This document shows, piece by piece, positions 52,493 through 61,814 of a stretch of 64,000 nt of DNA. The stretch comes from Brenneria bubanii (GTDB taxonomy: Bacteria > Pseudomonadota > Gammaproteobacteria > Enterobacterales > Enterobacteriaceae). A model generated the notes under the pieces. The model was not told the DNA's origin. It was given only the letters and a program-made list of their open reading frames with translations, and ran no database searches. The DNA lies in the NCBI RefSeq assembly GCF_022378355.1, contig NZ_JAKMAJ010000011.1:1-64000 (forward strand), given 5' to 3'. The position numbers were made by a program, and so were the translations under genes. Positions within the stretch are counted from its first letter, which is position 1. Each line of letters begins with the position of its first letter.

Positions 52493-53152
52493 ATGTTTGA
52501 AACCGCCATCACCGCCGATCAATTCATTCTGGCGCTATACGACACGCTGGTTATGGTTAGCGCCTCTCTGACGCTCGGCTCGCTGTTCGGCATCCCGCTC
52601 GGTATTCTGCTGGTCGCCACCCGTCCTGGCGGGCTGCGGCCAAGCCCGTGGCTGTACCGCATGCTGAATCCGCTGGTAAATATCATCCGCTCGCTGCCGT
52701 TCATCATCCTGCTGATCGCCATTCTACCGTTAACCCGACTCATCGTGGGCACCACGATAGGGACGCCGGGCGCGATTGTGCCGCTGATCATCTTTATCGC
52801 CCCTTATATTTCCCGTCTGGTGGAAAACTCACTGCTGGAGGTTGACGAAGGCATTATCGAAGCGGCTAAAGCGATGGGCGCCACGCCATTACAGGCGATC
52901 CGGCACTTTATGCTGCCCGAAGCGCTGTCATCGCTGATTTTAGCGCTGACGACCGCCGCCATCGGCCTGATTGGCGCGACGGCCATGGCCGGCACCGTCG
53001 GCGGCGGCGGCATCGGCGATCTGGCCATTACCTATGGCTACCAGCGCTTCGACACCTTTGCCACCGTCACCACCGCGTTGGTCCTGATCGCGCTGGTCCA
53101 GCTTCTGCAATCGTTAGGAAACCATGTCGCTCGCCGCATTCGCCGTGAATAA
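52493..53152 (+). CDS. MetI-like ABC importer permease
   Basis: Inner-membrane permease of 219 residues with five helices. LVNIIRSLPFIILLIAILPL and the EAA loop EGIIEAAKAMGATPLQAI are diagnostic for MetI-family permeases, as is GGGGIGDLAITYGYQRFD near the C-terminus. It completes the three-gene importer with the binding protein and ATPase upstream. The gene order binding protein-ATPase-permease differs from enteric metNIQ. Confidence 0.92.
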   Translation: MFETAITADQFILALYDTLVMVSASLTLGSLFGIPLGILLVATRPGGLRPSPWLYRMLNPLVNIIRSLPFIILLIAILPLTRLIVGTTIGTPGAIVPLIIFIAPYISRLVENSLLEVDEGIIEAAKAMGATPLQAIRHFMLPEALSSLILALTTAAIGLIGATAMAGTVGGGGIGDLAITYGYQRFDTFATVTTALVLIALVQLLQSLGNHVARRIRRE

Positions 53153-53487
53153 CCGACGGCATCAGACATCGATTGACATCCAATGCGCGCCGCTGCGAGG
53201 ACCAGTACCCTAAAGCGCAAACATCAATTCACAATTTTACCGCCCCCCTTCCCCTCTCATCGCGCTTAATGCGTGTATGCTTTTTTCTGTGTATCCCATT
53301 CATCTTTCACACTGCAGATGAACTGGCCGCGTCGAGTGACGCGGTTCATGAATAAGACTCGACCGTCAAGGATCAACGCTCGGCGTTGTCCAGAAACGAT
53401 AACGTTTTTCCCGCAATTCGAAATCTATTGGCGATAGCTATTCGCCGGCGGGAACATGTTCATGTCATCAGAAAGGAGCGAAAAAGT
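53153..53487 (+). other. Upstream region of poxB
   Basis: 335 bases without a gene. It contains two small hairpins, CCGCGTC-GAGT-GACGCGG (53327-53344) and CAACGC-TCG-GCGTTG (53378-53392), neither followed by a T-run. The frame of poxB is open upstream to 53386 but the family start is at 53488, preceded by AAGGAG. In E. coli poxB is expressed from a stationary-phase (RpoS) promoter; I could not pick one here. Confidence 0.5.
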
Positions 53488-55209
53488 ATGAAACAGTCCG
53501 TTGCCGCTTTAGTGGCAAAAACGTTGGAAAGCGCCGGCGTCAAACGTATCTGGGGCGTAACCGGAGATTCGCTTAATGGATTGAGCGATAGTCTGAATCG
53601 GATGGGCACCATCGAATGGATGCCAACGCGTCATGAAGAGGTGGCGGCATTTGCCGCCGGCGCCGAAGCGCAAATTAGCGGCCAACTGGCGGTTTGCGCC
53701 GGCTCCTGTGGACCGGGAAACCTGCATCTGATTAACGGCCTGTTCGATTGCCATCGCAATCACGTTCCGGTGCTCGCCATCGCGGCGCATATTCCTTCCA
53801 GTGAAATCGGCAGCAACTACTTTCAGGAAACCCACCCGCAGGAGCTGTTTCGTGAGTGCAGCCACTACTGTGAGCTGGTCTCCAATCCGCAACAGCTTCC
53901 CCAGGTTTTGGGCATCGCAATGCGCAAAGCGATTCTCAATCGCGGCGTCTCCGTGGTGGTTCTTCCCGGCGATGTGGCGCTGCAGCCCGCGCCAGAAGAA
54001 GCATCATCCGACTGGTATCCGCCGCAGCAACCCCTGGTACAGCCAAACGAAAGCGAGATGCGCAAATTAGCCGACCTGCTGAATGGGGCCAAAAATATTA
54101 CGCTGATGTGCGGCAGCGGGTGCGCCGGCGCGCATGATGAAGTGATGCAATTGGCCGCCGCGCTGAAAGCGCCGGTCGTGCACGCGCTGCGCGGTAAAGA
54201 ACATATTGAATATGACAATCCGTACAGCGTCGGCATGACCGGGCTGATTGGCTTCTCATCCGGCTACCATGCGATGATGAATGCCGATACGCTGGTGCTA
54301 CTGGGCACTCAGTTCCCTTATCGCGCCTTTTACCCGGCCGACGCCGCTATCGTTCAAATCGATATCAATCCCGGCAGCCTCGGCTCGCACTGCCATGTCG
54401 ACATGGCGCTGGTCGGCGATATCAAGACAACCCTGACCGCGTTGCTGCCTCAGTTGGAAGTAAAAACCAATCGTAATTTCCTCGACAAAGCGTTGAAGCA
54501 CTATGCCGATGCGCGTAAAGGGCTCGACGACTTGGCGACGGCCAATGATAAGCAGGCGATCCACCCGCAGTATCTGGCGCAGCAAATCAGCCGCTATGCC
54601 AGTGAAGACGCCATTTTCACCTGTGACGTCGGAACGCCGACCGTATGGGCCGCCCGCTATTTGAAAATGAACGGCAAACGCCGTCTGCTCGGCTCGTTTA
54701 GTCACGGTTCCATGGCCAACGCCATGCCGCAGGCGTTGGGCGCACAGGCGATCAATCGCGATCGCCAGGTTATTTCGATGAGTGGCGATGGCGGATTCAG
54801 CATGCTGATGGGCGACTTTTTGTCTATCGCGCAGCTCAAGCTGCCGGTGAAAATCGTGGTGTTCAATAACAGCGTGCTGGGCTTCGTCGCCATGGAGATG
54901 AAGGCCGGCGGTTACCTGACGGACGGCACCGAGTTGGCGAATCCGAACTTCGCGGCGATAGCCAATGCCTGCGGCATCAAGGGCATTCGCGTGGAAAAAG
55001 CGTCCGAGCTGAACGCGGCGCTGGAAGAGGCCTTTGCCTTCGACGGCCCGGTTTTGCTCGATGTCATCACCGCCACCGAGGAACTGGCGATGCCGCCGCA
55101 GATCAAACTGGATCAGGCAAAGGGCTTCAGCCTTTACATGCTGCGCGCCATTATCAACGGTCGCGGCGATGAAGTGATTGAGCTGGCGAAAACCAACTGG
55201 CTGCGCTAA
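53488..55209 (+). CDS. poxB: Pyruvate dehydrogenase (quinone) PoxB
   Basis: Peripheral membrane flavoenzyme that decarboxylates pyruvate to acetate and CO2 and passes electrons to ubiquinone. 573 residues (E. coli 572) from ATG 53488. The N-terminal ThDP domain has the catalytic Glu in [15 protein letters not shown], the central FAD domain has HALRGKEH, and the C-terminal ThDP motif is [14 protein letters not shown] to VFNNSVLGF. The lipid-activated C-terminal helix is conserved ([20 protein letters not shown], then KTNWLR). Convergent with the citrate synthase paralogue. Confidence 0.96.
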   Translation: MKQSVAALVAKTLESAGVKRIWGVTGDSLNGLSDSLNRMGTIEWMPTRHEEVAAFAAGAEAQISGQLAVCAGSCGPGNLHLINGLFDCHRNHVPVLAIAAHIPSSEIGSNYFQETHPQELFRECSHYCELVSNPQQLPQVLGIAMRKAILNRGVSVVVLPGDVALQPAPEEASSDWYPPQQPLVQPNESEMRKLADLLNGAKNITLMCGSGCAGAHDEVMQLAAALKAPVVHALRGKEHIEYDNPYSVGMTGLIGFSSGYHAMMNADTLVLLGTQFPYRAFYPADAAIVQIDINPGSLGSHCHVDMALVGDIKTTLTALLPQLEVKTNRNFLDKALKHYADARKGLDDLATANDKQAIHPQYLAQQISRYASEDAIFTCDVGTPTVWAARYLKMNGKRRLLGSFSHGSMANAMPQALGAQAINRDRQVISMSGDGGFSMLMGDFLSIAQLKLPVKIVVFNNSVLGFVAMEMKAGGYLTDGTELANPNFAAIANACGIKGIRVEKASELNAALEEAFAFDGPVLLDVITATEELAMPPQIKLDQAKGFSLYMLRAIINGRGDEVIELAKTNWLR

Positions 55210-55299
55210 AACCGCATCGGCGCTAACCGGAACCGCTCGCCCTGGCGATAAAGCGGCACCCGGTCAGCGCATAAATCAACCGGGCTGGGCGCCGTGGCG

Positions 55300-56583
55300 T
55301 TATTTATTCAGTTGCGAAACATAATCCCGGCGCGGCTGTCCGGTATAAATCTGGGTGGGGCGATAAATTTTAAGATCCTGCTCATGCATCTCATTCCAGT
55401 GGGCAATCCACCCGATGGTACGGCCAACGGCCGAAACCACCGTAAACATGGATGACGGCAGGCCCATCGCCTTCAGAATGACCGCCGTGTAAAAATCCGC
55501 GCTGGGATACAGCTTATTCTCCAGGAAGTAGGCGTCGGTGATGGCGATGTGCTCCAGCTCAACGGCCACCTGTAGCAGGCTATCCTCCATCCCCAATTCA
55601 CTGAGCACGTCATAACAGGTTTTACGCAGGATGGCGGCGCGCGGATCAAAATGATGATAAACCGAGTTGCCGAATCCCATCAGCCGCAGCGATTTCCGCC
55701 CTTCTTTTGCGCGCTTCACAAATTCAGGAATACGATCGACCGTTTTGATCTCTTCCAGCATGCGCATACAGGCTTCGTTCGCGCCGCCGTGCATCGGCCC
55801 CCACATTGAAGCCAATCCCGCCGCGATACAGGCGAACGGATTGGCGCCGGAGGAACCGGAAGCCCTGACCGCCATGGTGGATGGACACTGGCCGTGATCG
55901 GCATGCAAAATCAGGATTTGGTTCATCGCGCTTTCCAGCACCGGATTCACCTCATATTTTTCCGCCGGAACGGAAAACAGCATATGCAGGAAGTTGCCGG
56001 TATAGGAAAGGGAATTACGCGGATATACCGCAGGCTGTTCGATAGAGTATTTATAACTCATCGCCGCCAGAGTCGGCATTTTCGACAACAGCCGGATCGC
56101 GGCCAATTCACGGTGTTCCGCGTTATCGATATCCAGCACATCATGGTAGAACGCCGCCAGCGCCCCTACCACCGCGCACATCAGCGCCATCGGGTGGGAA
56201 TCGCGGCGAAATCCGCTGAACATTCGGCTAATTTGCTCATGAACCAGGGTATGGCGGGTGATGTTATTGGCGAATTTGGCATACTCGTCCTGCGAGGGCG
56301 CGTCGCCGTGCAGCAGAATATAACAAACCTCGGTAAAGTCGCACTGATCGGCCAGTTGCTCAACAGGAAAGCCCCGATGCAACAACAGGCTGTTGGCGGC
56401 ATCGATGTAGGTAATGGCCGACTCGCATCCGGCCGTATTGGCGAATCCGGGATCGTAACTGCATAATCCCCGCTCACCAAATGGGCGGATATCCACGCCA
56501 TTTTTTCCTATCACCCCGGAACGAATATCCAGCGAAACCTCTTCCTGTCCGTCTACTCTCAGGGTGGACTTTATTGCTGTCAT
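55300..56583 (-). CDS. Citrate synthase paralogue with altered catalytic motif
   Basis: A type II-like citrate synthase of 427 residues, alignable end to end with E. coli GltA. Kept are HADH (His229 equivalent), WGPMHGGANEA (His264), the arginine of FDPRA (Arg314), the Asp of PSADFYTA (Asp362) and GRTIGWIAHW (Arg387). Changed is the near-invariant GFGHRVYK, which reads GFGNSVYH: Asn306 replaces the second catalytic histidine (His305 in E. coli, His320 in pig heart) and Ser307 the next Arg. The gene is far from sdh context and convergent with poxB, so a second, housekeeping gltA presumably exists elsewhere. It may lack citrate synthase activity or use another substrate. Confidence 0.85.
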   Translation of the reverse strand: MTAIKSTLRVDGQEEVSLDIRSGVIGKNGVDIRPFGERGLCSYDPGFANTAGCESAITYIDAANSLLLHRGFPVEQLADQCDFTEVCYILLHGDAPSQDEYAKFANNITRHTLVHEQISRMFSGFRRDSHPMALMCAVVGALAAFYHDVLDIDNAEHRELAAIRLLSKMPTLAAMSYKYSIEQPAVYPRNSLSYTGNFLHMLFSVPAEKYEVNPVLESAMNQILILHADHGQCPSTMAVRASGSSGANPFACIAAGLASMWGPMHGGANEACMRMLEEIKTVDRIPEFVKRAKEGRKSLRLMGFGNSVYHHFDPRAAILRKTCYDVLSELGMEDSLLQVAVELEHIAITDAYFLENKLYPSADFYTAVILKAMGLPSSMFTVVSAVGRTIGWIAHWNEMHEQDLKIYRPTQIYTGQPRRDYVSQLNK

Positions 56584-56917
56584 TAATCTCTCTCCTGACC
56601 GAGTTAGTCATCGTGGTTGTTATCTTTTGCCGGGGCGTAACCCGCCATAGAACAATGCTATTTAATACGCTAAAAACACCGCGGGGTTATCATAATCTGA
56701 CGTAACATTGATTCAGATAAAGTTTATCCTGCCCGCTTCCCCATTACCGCTGATTTGACGAGCAGAGTATTTGAAGCTACCACAATAGGGCCTCCTTGTG
56801 GGAACGCCGTTTCCCCTTTTTTCGCAAGCGGCTACGGCTGGTATTTTCCGCCGTCAATCCGTATAACTGTCCTCCAGCTATTTAATCCATTAAATGATGA
56901 CTATCGATATCAGACCT
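56584..56917. other. Divergent gap between citrate synthase paralogue and tex
   Basis: 334 bases with no gene. A short hairpin GGGAA-N6-TTCCC followed by a run of T (about 56800-56822) looks like a weak terminator on the plus strand about 95 bases before tex. No promoter was fixed for either gene. Confidence 0.45.
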
Positions 56918-59242
56918 ATGAATGATTCATTAAGCCAGATCATCGCCCGCGAACTGCAGGCCAGAACGGCGCAGGTTGACGCCGCCGTGCGCCTGCTGGA
57001 CGAGGGGAACACCGTCCCTTTTATCGCGCGTTACCGTAAGGAAGTCACCGGCGGGCTGGATGATACCCAGTTGCGTCAGTTGGAAACCCGCTTGAGTTAC
57101 CTGCGTGAACTGGAAGATCGTCGCCAGACTATTCTGAAATCCATCGACGAGCAGGGCAAATTGACCGACCAGCTCGCCACGGCCATTAGCGCTACGCTGA
57201 GCAAAACCGAGTTGGAAGATCTGTATCTGCCATACAAGCCCAAACGGCGCACGCGTGGGCAGATTGCGATTGAAGCCGGGTTGCAGCCACTGGCCGACGG
57301 TTTATGGCAGGATCCCGGTCAGGAACCGGAGCAGGCGGCGCTGGCTTATGTTGACGCCGACAAAGGCGTGGCGGATGTGAAAGCCGCGTTGGATGGCGCG
57401 CGTTATATTCTGATGGAGCGTTTCGCCGAGGACGCCGCGCTGCTGGCGAAGGTGCGTCATTATCTGTGGAAAAACGCCCATCTGGTTTCGCGCGTAATCG
57501 AAGGCAAAGAACAGGAAGGCGCCAAGTTCCGCGACTATTTTGATCATCACGAACCGATATCCCAGGTGCCTTCCCACCGAGCGCTGGCCATGTTCCGCGG
57601 CCGCAACGAGGGCGTATTGCAGCTCTCGCTGAATGCCGACCCGCAGTTTGAAGAAGCGCCGCGTGAGAGCTACGGTGAGCAGATCATCATCGACCACCTG
57701 AATCTGCGCATCGGCAATGCGGCGGCGGACAGCTGGCGGCGGGCGGTCATCAGTTGGACCTGGCGCATCAAGGTTCTGCTGCATCTCGAAACCGAACTGA
57801 TGGGCAGCGTGCGTGAAAAAGCGGAAGATGAAGCGATCAATGTCTTCGCCCGCAATATGCACGACCTGCTGATGGCCGCGCCGGCGGGCATGCGCGCCAC
57901 CATGGGGCTGGATCCGGGTTTGCGTACCGGCGTAAAGGTCGCGGTAGTCGACGCTACCGGTAAACTGGTCGCTACCGATACAATCTATCCCCATACCGGC
58001 CAGGCCGCCAAAGCCGCGGCCATCGTCGCCGCTCTGTGCATCAAGCATCAGGTCGAACTGGTGGCCATTGGCAACGGCACGGCATCACGCGAGACCGAAC
58101 GTTTCTTCCTGGACACGCAAAAACAGTTCCCTGAGGTCAAGGCGCAGAAGGTCATCGTCAGTGAAGCCGGCGCATCTGTCTATTCGGCGTCAGAATTAGC
58201 CGCACAGGAATTCCCTGATCTGGACGTTTCCCTGCGCGGCGCGGTTTCTATCGCCCGGCGCTTGCAGGATCCGCTGGCCGAATTAGTGAAAATAGACCCG
58301 AAATCCATTGGCGTCGGCCAATATCAGCATGACGTCAGCCAGAGTTTGCTGGCGAAAAAACTGGATGCGGTGGTGGAAGACTGCGTGAACGCCGTCGGCG
58401 TCGATCTGAATACCGCCTCCGTCGCTTTGCTGACCCGCGTCGCCGGCCTCACGCGGATGATGGCGCAAAACGTTGTCGCCTGGCGCGACGAAAACGGCCG
58501 TTTTCGCAATCGGGAACAGTTGCTGAAGGTCAGCCGGTTAGGGCCGAAAGCCTTTGAACAGTGCGCGGGCTTTCTGCGCATCAACCACGGCGACAACCCG
58601 CTGGACGCCTCAACCGTTCACCCGGAAGCCTATCCGGTGGTGGAACGTATTCTAGCCGCCACGGAACAGGCGTTACAGGCGCTGATGGGCAACCCCGGCG
58701 CGCTGCGTAACCTGAAAGCGGCGGACTTTACCGACCAACGCTTTGGCGTGCCGACGGTAACCGATATTATCAAAGAGCTGGAGAAACCGGGACGCGACCC
58801 GCGGCCGGAGTTCAAAACCGCCAGCTTCGCCGACGGCGTGGAAACCATGAGCGATCTGATGCCGGGCATGATTCTGGAAGGCGCGGTGACCAACGTCACC
58901 AACTTCGGCGCCTTTGTCGATATCGGCGTCCATCAGGACGGACTGGTGCATATCTCTTCGCTGGCCGATCATTTTGTCGATGACCCGCACAAGGTGGTGA
59001 AAGCCGGGGATATCGTGAAGGTGAAGGTGATGGAAGTAGACCTGCAGCGTAAGCGTATCGCGCTGACCATGCGGCTGGACGAACAGCCGGGCGACGCCGC
59101 TTCGCGTCGCGGCGGAACACGCGAGGCCAATGCGCCCGCCAACCGTCCGACGGGCAAGTCCCGCCCCCGTCAGGACAAGGCCGCAACGGCGGGTAACAGC
59201 GCCATGAGCGACGCGCTGGCCGCGGCGTTTAAAAAACGCTGA
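56918..59242 (+). CDS. tex: RNA-binding transcription accessory protein Tex
   Basis: Tex (YhgF) is a nucleic-acid-binding protein tied to transcription and RNA metabolism. 774 residues from ATG 56918 ([20 protein letters not shown]); ATGs up to eight codons upstream are less family-like. N-terminal helical domain to about 320; YqgF/RNase H-like domain from [20 protein letters not shown]; tandem HhH motifs near 500-560 ([20 protein letters not shown]); C-terminal S1 domain (about 650-720; [20 protein letters not shown]) and a basic tail. Confidence 0.96.
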   Translation: MNDSLSQIIARELQARTAQVDAAVRLLDEGNTVPFIARYRKEVTGGLDDTQLRQLETRLSYLRELEDRRQTILKSIDEQGKLTDQLATAISATLSKTELEDLYLPYKPKRRTRGQIAIEAGLQPLADGLWQDPGQEPEQAALAYVDADKGVADVKAALDGARYILMERFAEDAALLAKVRHYLWKNAHLVSRVIEGKEQEGAKFRDYFDHHEPISQVPSHRALAMFRGRNEGVLQLSLNADPQFEEAPRESYGEQIIIDHLNLRIGNAAADSWRRAVISWTWRIKVLLHLETELMGSVREKAEDEAINVFARNMHDLLMAAPAGMRATMGLDPGLRTGVKVAVVDATGKLVATDTIYPHTGQAAKAAAIVAALCIKHQVELVAIGNGTASRETERFFLDTQKQFPEVKAQKVIVSEAGASVYSASELAAQEFPDLDVSLRGAVSIARRLQDPLAELVKIDPKSIGVGQYQHDVSQSLLAKKLDAVVEDCVNAVGVDLNTASVALLTRVAGLTRMMAQNVVAWRDENGRFRNREQLLKVSRLGPKAFEQCAGFLRINHGDNPLDASTVHPEAYPVVERILAATEQALQALMGNPGALRNLKAADFTDQRFGVPTVTDIIKELEKPGRDPRPEFKTASFADGVETMSDLMPGMILEGAVTNVTNFGAFVDIGVHQDGLVHISSLADHFVDDPHKVVKAGDIVKVKVMEVDLQRKRIALTMRLDEQPGDAASRRGGTREANAPANRPTGKSRPRQDKAATAGNSAMSDALAAAFKKR

Positions 59243-59254
59243 GCCTATCCATCC

Positions 59255-59275
59255 CGCCCCCCTGTCTGGGGGGCG
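59255..59275. terminator. G+C-rich hairpin after tex
   Basis: CGCCCCCC and GGGGGGCG (59255-59262, 59268-59275) form a perfect 8-base stem around TGTCT, 13 bases past the tex stop and before the convergent permease gene. No T-run follows, so it may act as a transcript end-stabiliser or Rho-dependent site rather than a classic terminator. Confidence 0.4.
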
Positions 59276-59338
59276 TCATCCGCCAAATTTATCGCCCCGG
59301 CGACTCAGACGCCCTCCAGCCCCGGACAAATTTAGCGG

Positions 59339-60628
59339 TTATTCCCCTCGCAGCGACGTAGCGGGCGACTGACGGTACGACAACATGGCCGGAAGCGTGA
59401 GTACCGCCGCCGCAACCAGCAGCAGCAGCAGAACAAACTTCAGGTCATCCTGCTCCAGCGTAATCGGCAGGACAAAACCGCTTTTCTCGCTCATGACCAC
59501 CGCGATGGCGCGCGCGGCGGCATATCCCAGCCCCACGCCCAGTAGCACCCCGGCGCTGACCAGCGACATCAGCCCGCACCAGATAAGTGCGAAAATACCA
59601 TAGCGCGGCGCGCCGAAAGCCCGCAACGCGCCGATTTGTCGTTGTCGCTGTTTAAGATGAATCACTGCCACCATCGCCATCGCTACGCCAACCAGCGCCT
59701 GTGTTCCCAGCGAGATGTACGCCAGCAGTTGCCGAATATCGCCCAGAATGGAGTACAGCTTCACCAGCACTTCACCGGGAAATACCGCCAGCGTGGTATT
59801 ACTGCGGTAGAGCGAACGCAGTTGGTAAGCGCCGGCAATCGTCTTGGGCTTCACCACAATCGCCGGCACGCCCGCCGGATGATGATGTTCGTCGGCGTGT
59901 TGCGCGTCGCCTTCGTGCTGCGCTTCGTCGCCATCATCATCGTCGTGGCGTGCATCAACCGCCTGAGGATGCGCATCGGCATGGCCATCATGCTCATCGC
60001 CATTCTCGTGCGGATGTATACCGTGCACCAACCAGACCGCGTTAACCGGCACCAGAATCGCCTTATCCCAGGCGCTGCCGTCCGCGGGTAAGATCCCGAC
60101 GACGCGATACTTGACGCCTTCATGGGTATGCGCGCCTTCCGTACTGATTTGCCCGTGCACCGGACTAAAGACGTCCCCCAGCGCCAGGCCGGTATTCGCC
60201 CCCGCCACCGCTTCGAAATTCTGATTAAAAACCCGACCGGCCAATAGCTTGCGTCTCCCGTTATCCGTCACCAACGGCGGCATAGTGCCGATAATCGGCA
60301 TTCCCCGATAGAAGTCGCCAAACGCCACCGGCGCCGCCCAGGCAACCAGCGGATTTTTCGCCAGATCGTCCAGAACCTGTGCCGGAATCAGCGTCAGAGC
60401 CGAGGGTTGCAAAAAAACCGACGACAACACCAGTTGGGTTTCGCTTCCCGGCGCGCCGATCACCAGATCAAAACGCTCCGCCGCCTTGGCGCTGCCCATG
60501 CGCAGCGCCCTTTCCTGCAGGCCGACGGAGATGCTTAGCGCCGTCGCCGTCGCCATCAGCAACACCATCACCAGCACGCCAGGCCATAGGCGACGCCAGT
60601 CAACCCAAATCAAACGCCATGGGATCAT
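59339..60628 (-). CDS. MacB/FtsX-type ABC permease with His/Asp-rich loop
   Basis: Permease of 429 residues with four membrane helices (one near 14-36, three in about 305-420) and a large periplasmic domain, the FtsX/LolE/MacB topology. Residues 202-250 of that domain hold twelve histidines plus many Asp and Glu, a strong metal-binding signature, with His158, His167 and His169 nearby. The set resembles permeases of zinc-regulated loci in Pseudomonas and Vibrio (ZrgB type, from memory). Its ATG overlaps the ATPase stop (TAATG). Likely role: moving zinc or acting on a metal-loaded periplasmic partner. Direction of transport is not evident. Confidence 0.82.
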   Translation of the reverse strand: MIPWRLIWVDWRRLWPGVLVMVLLMATATALSISVGLQERALRMGSAKAAERFDLVIGAPGSETQLVLSSVFLQPSALTLIPAQVLDDLAKNPLVAWAAPVAFGDFYRGMPIIGTMPPLVTDNGRRKLLAGRVFNQNFEAVAGANTGLALGDVFSPVHGQISTEGAHTHEGVKYRVVGILPADGSAWDKAILVPVNAVWLVHGIHPHENGDEHDGHADAHPQAVDARHDDDDGDEAQHEGDAQHADEHHHPAGVPAIVVKPKTIAGAYQLRSLYRSNTTLAVFPGEVLVKLYSILGDIRQLLAYISLGTQALVGVAMAMVAVIHLKQRQRQIGALRAFGAPRYGIFALIWCGLMSLVSAGVLLGVGLGYAAARAIAVVMSEKSGFVLPITLEQDDLKFVLLLLLVAAAVLTLPAMLSYRQSPATSLRGE

Positions 60629-61317
60629 TATTTCATCTCCTGTCGCGCGCTGTCCGCAACCAGCCGCCCTTTATCCAGTTGCAGACAGCGCGTCATCTGC
60701 AATGCCAAACGCCGATCGTGGGTTATGGCGATCAGCGTGGCGTTATTCTTATGCGCCAGGGTGGCCAGCAGATCGGCGATTTGCTCGCCGCTGCGCGCAT
60801 CCAGACTGGCGGTTGGCTCATCCGCCACAATAATTTCCGGCGAGCTCAATAGCGCTCTGGCTACCGCCACCCGCTGTTTCTCGCCACGCGATAGCACTTC
60901 CACCGGGCGCTTACCGGTGGCCACCCCAACCTGCGACAGCAAATCAATAGCCCGCTGTCTTAACGCCGCCGGGATACGCCAATGATGGAAGTGCGCGGGC
61001 AACAAGACGTTGTCCAACGCGCTCATACCGGGAAATAAGTGGAAATCCTGCATCACCAGTCCTACGTGTCCGGCCCGCCAGCGGTCGCGCCCGGCTTCAT
61101 TTAGCCGCCGGATATCCTGCCGCGCCCAACACACGCTGCCCGCGCCGCGGTTATCCATGCCGGTAATGGCGTTCACCAGGGTGGTTTTTCCTGAGCCGGA
61201 AGGCCCCATTACCGCCACCAGCGAACCCGCGGCGATATGCAGTTCCGGAATATCCAGCACGGCATCCGAGGTATCAGGGAAAGTGACATTAAGCCCCTGA
61301 ATCAGTAACTCAGACAT
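60628..61317 (-). CDS. LolD/MacB-type ABC ATPase
   Basis: ATPase of 229 residues pairing with the His-loop permease. Walker A GPSGSGKTTLVNAI is near 36, signature LSRGEKQRVAVARALL near 140 (Arg instead of Gly in LSGGE), Walker B EIIVADEPTASLD near 160 and the switch in AITHDRRLAL. An AGGAG site precedes the ATG, eight bases after the stop of the upstream gene. Subfamily is that of LolD/MacB/FtsE rather than ZnuC. Confidence 0.88.
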   Translation of the reverse strand: MSELLIQGLNVTFPDTSDAVLDIPELHIAAGSLVAVMGPSGSGKTTLVNAITGMDNRGAGSVCWARQDIRRLNEAGRDRWRAGHVGLVMQDFHLFPGMSALDNVLLPAHFHHWRIPAALRQRAIDLLSQVGVATGKRPVEVLSRGEKQRVAVARALLSSPEIIVADEPTASLDARSGEQIADLLATLAHKNNATLIAITHDRRLALQMTRCLQLDKGRLVADSARQEMK

Positions 61318-61325
61318 ATTTTCTC

Positions 61326-61805
61326 CTACAGACTATCGAACGTCGCGTCACGCATCCGCAATAGGCTGACAAAACCGGTTTCCGGATCGGTCCATGAGCC
61401 GTACTCCAGCACCCCTTCCACTTCAATCATGGTGTTGTTCTGGACAAAGGTTTGCCGTTTGGACAGATAAATCACGACGATGTCTTCCGGCCAGTCGGCA
61501 TCGGACGAACAGAAAGGACACAACGCCATCGGCATCTTGGTTAACACGAAGAATTGCGACTCGGCCTTCAATGGCGGCGCCATAAAGCCGCGCATCGTTA
61601 CCCGCTGACCGGATAACGCTTTTACTTGATTAGAAAATTCCAGGCCCAGTACGCCATAAGACGAATAAAGCTGGTCGAAAGAGAGTGCGGGCGGGGCGGC
61701 TTTGACTGGCAGAGTGCAAACCAGCGACAGCAGAACCAACAGCGTCCGCAACCAGAAAGAGAAAGGCGGGGTCTCCCCCGCCAGATTGCCCTCGAGCTTA
61801 ATCAT
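61326..61805 (-). CDS. Small exported protein with CPFC motif
   Basis: 159 residues from ATG 61805 (a TTG at 61814 is an alternative). The N-terminus has a hydrophobic signal (FWLRTLLVLLSLVCTLPVKA, cleavage near AKA or VKA about residue 36). The mature part has VTMRGFMAPPLKAESQFFVL and a cysteine pair in ALCPFCSSDADWP that could bind metal or thiols. It resembles the small accessory protein found with zinc-regulated MacB-like transporters (possibly DUF3299-like; not verified). It lies nine bases after the phosphatase stop, so it is co-transcribed. Function unknown. Confidence 0.75.
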   Translation of the reverse strand: MIKLEGNLAGETPPFSFWLRTLLVLLSLVCTLPVKAAPPALSFDQLYSSYGVLGLEFSNQVKALSGQRVTMRGFMAPPLKAESQFFVLTKMPMALCPFCSSDADWPEDIVVIYLSKRQTFVQNNTMIEVEGVLEYGSWTDPETGFVSLLRMRDATFDSL

Positions 61806-61814
61806 ACCGATCAA

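Noticed and set aside
57302..58048. 248-codon open frame antisense to tex
   Set aside because: Shadow of the strongly conserved Tex sequence, with no ribosome site or recognisable motif.
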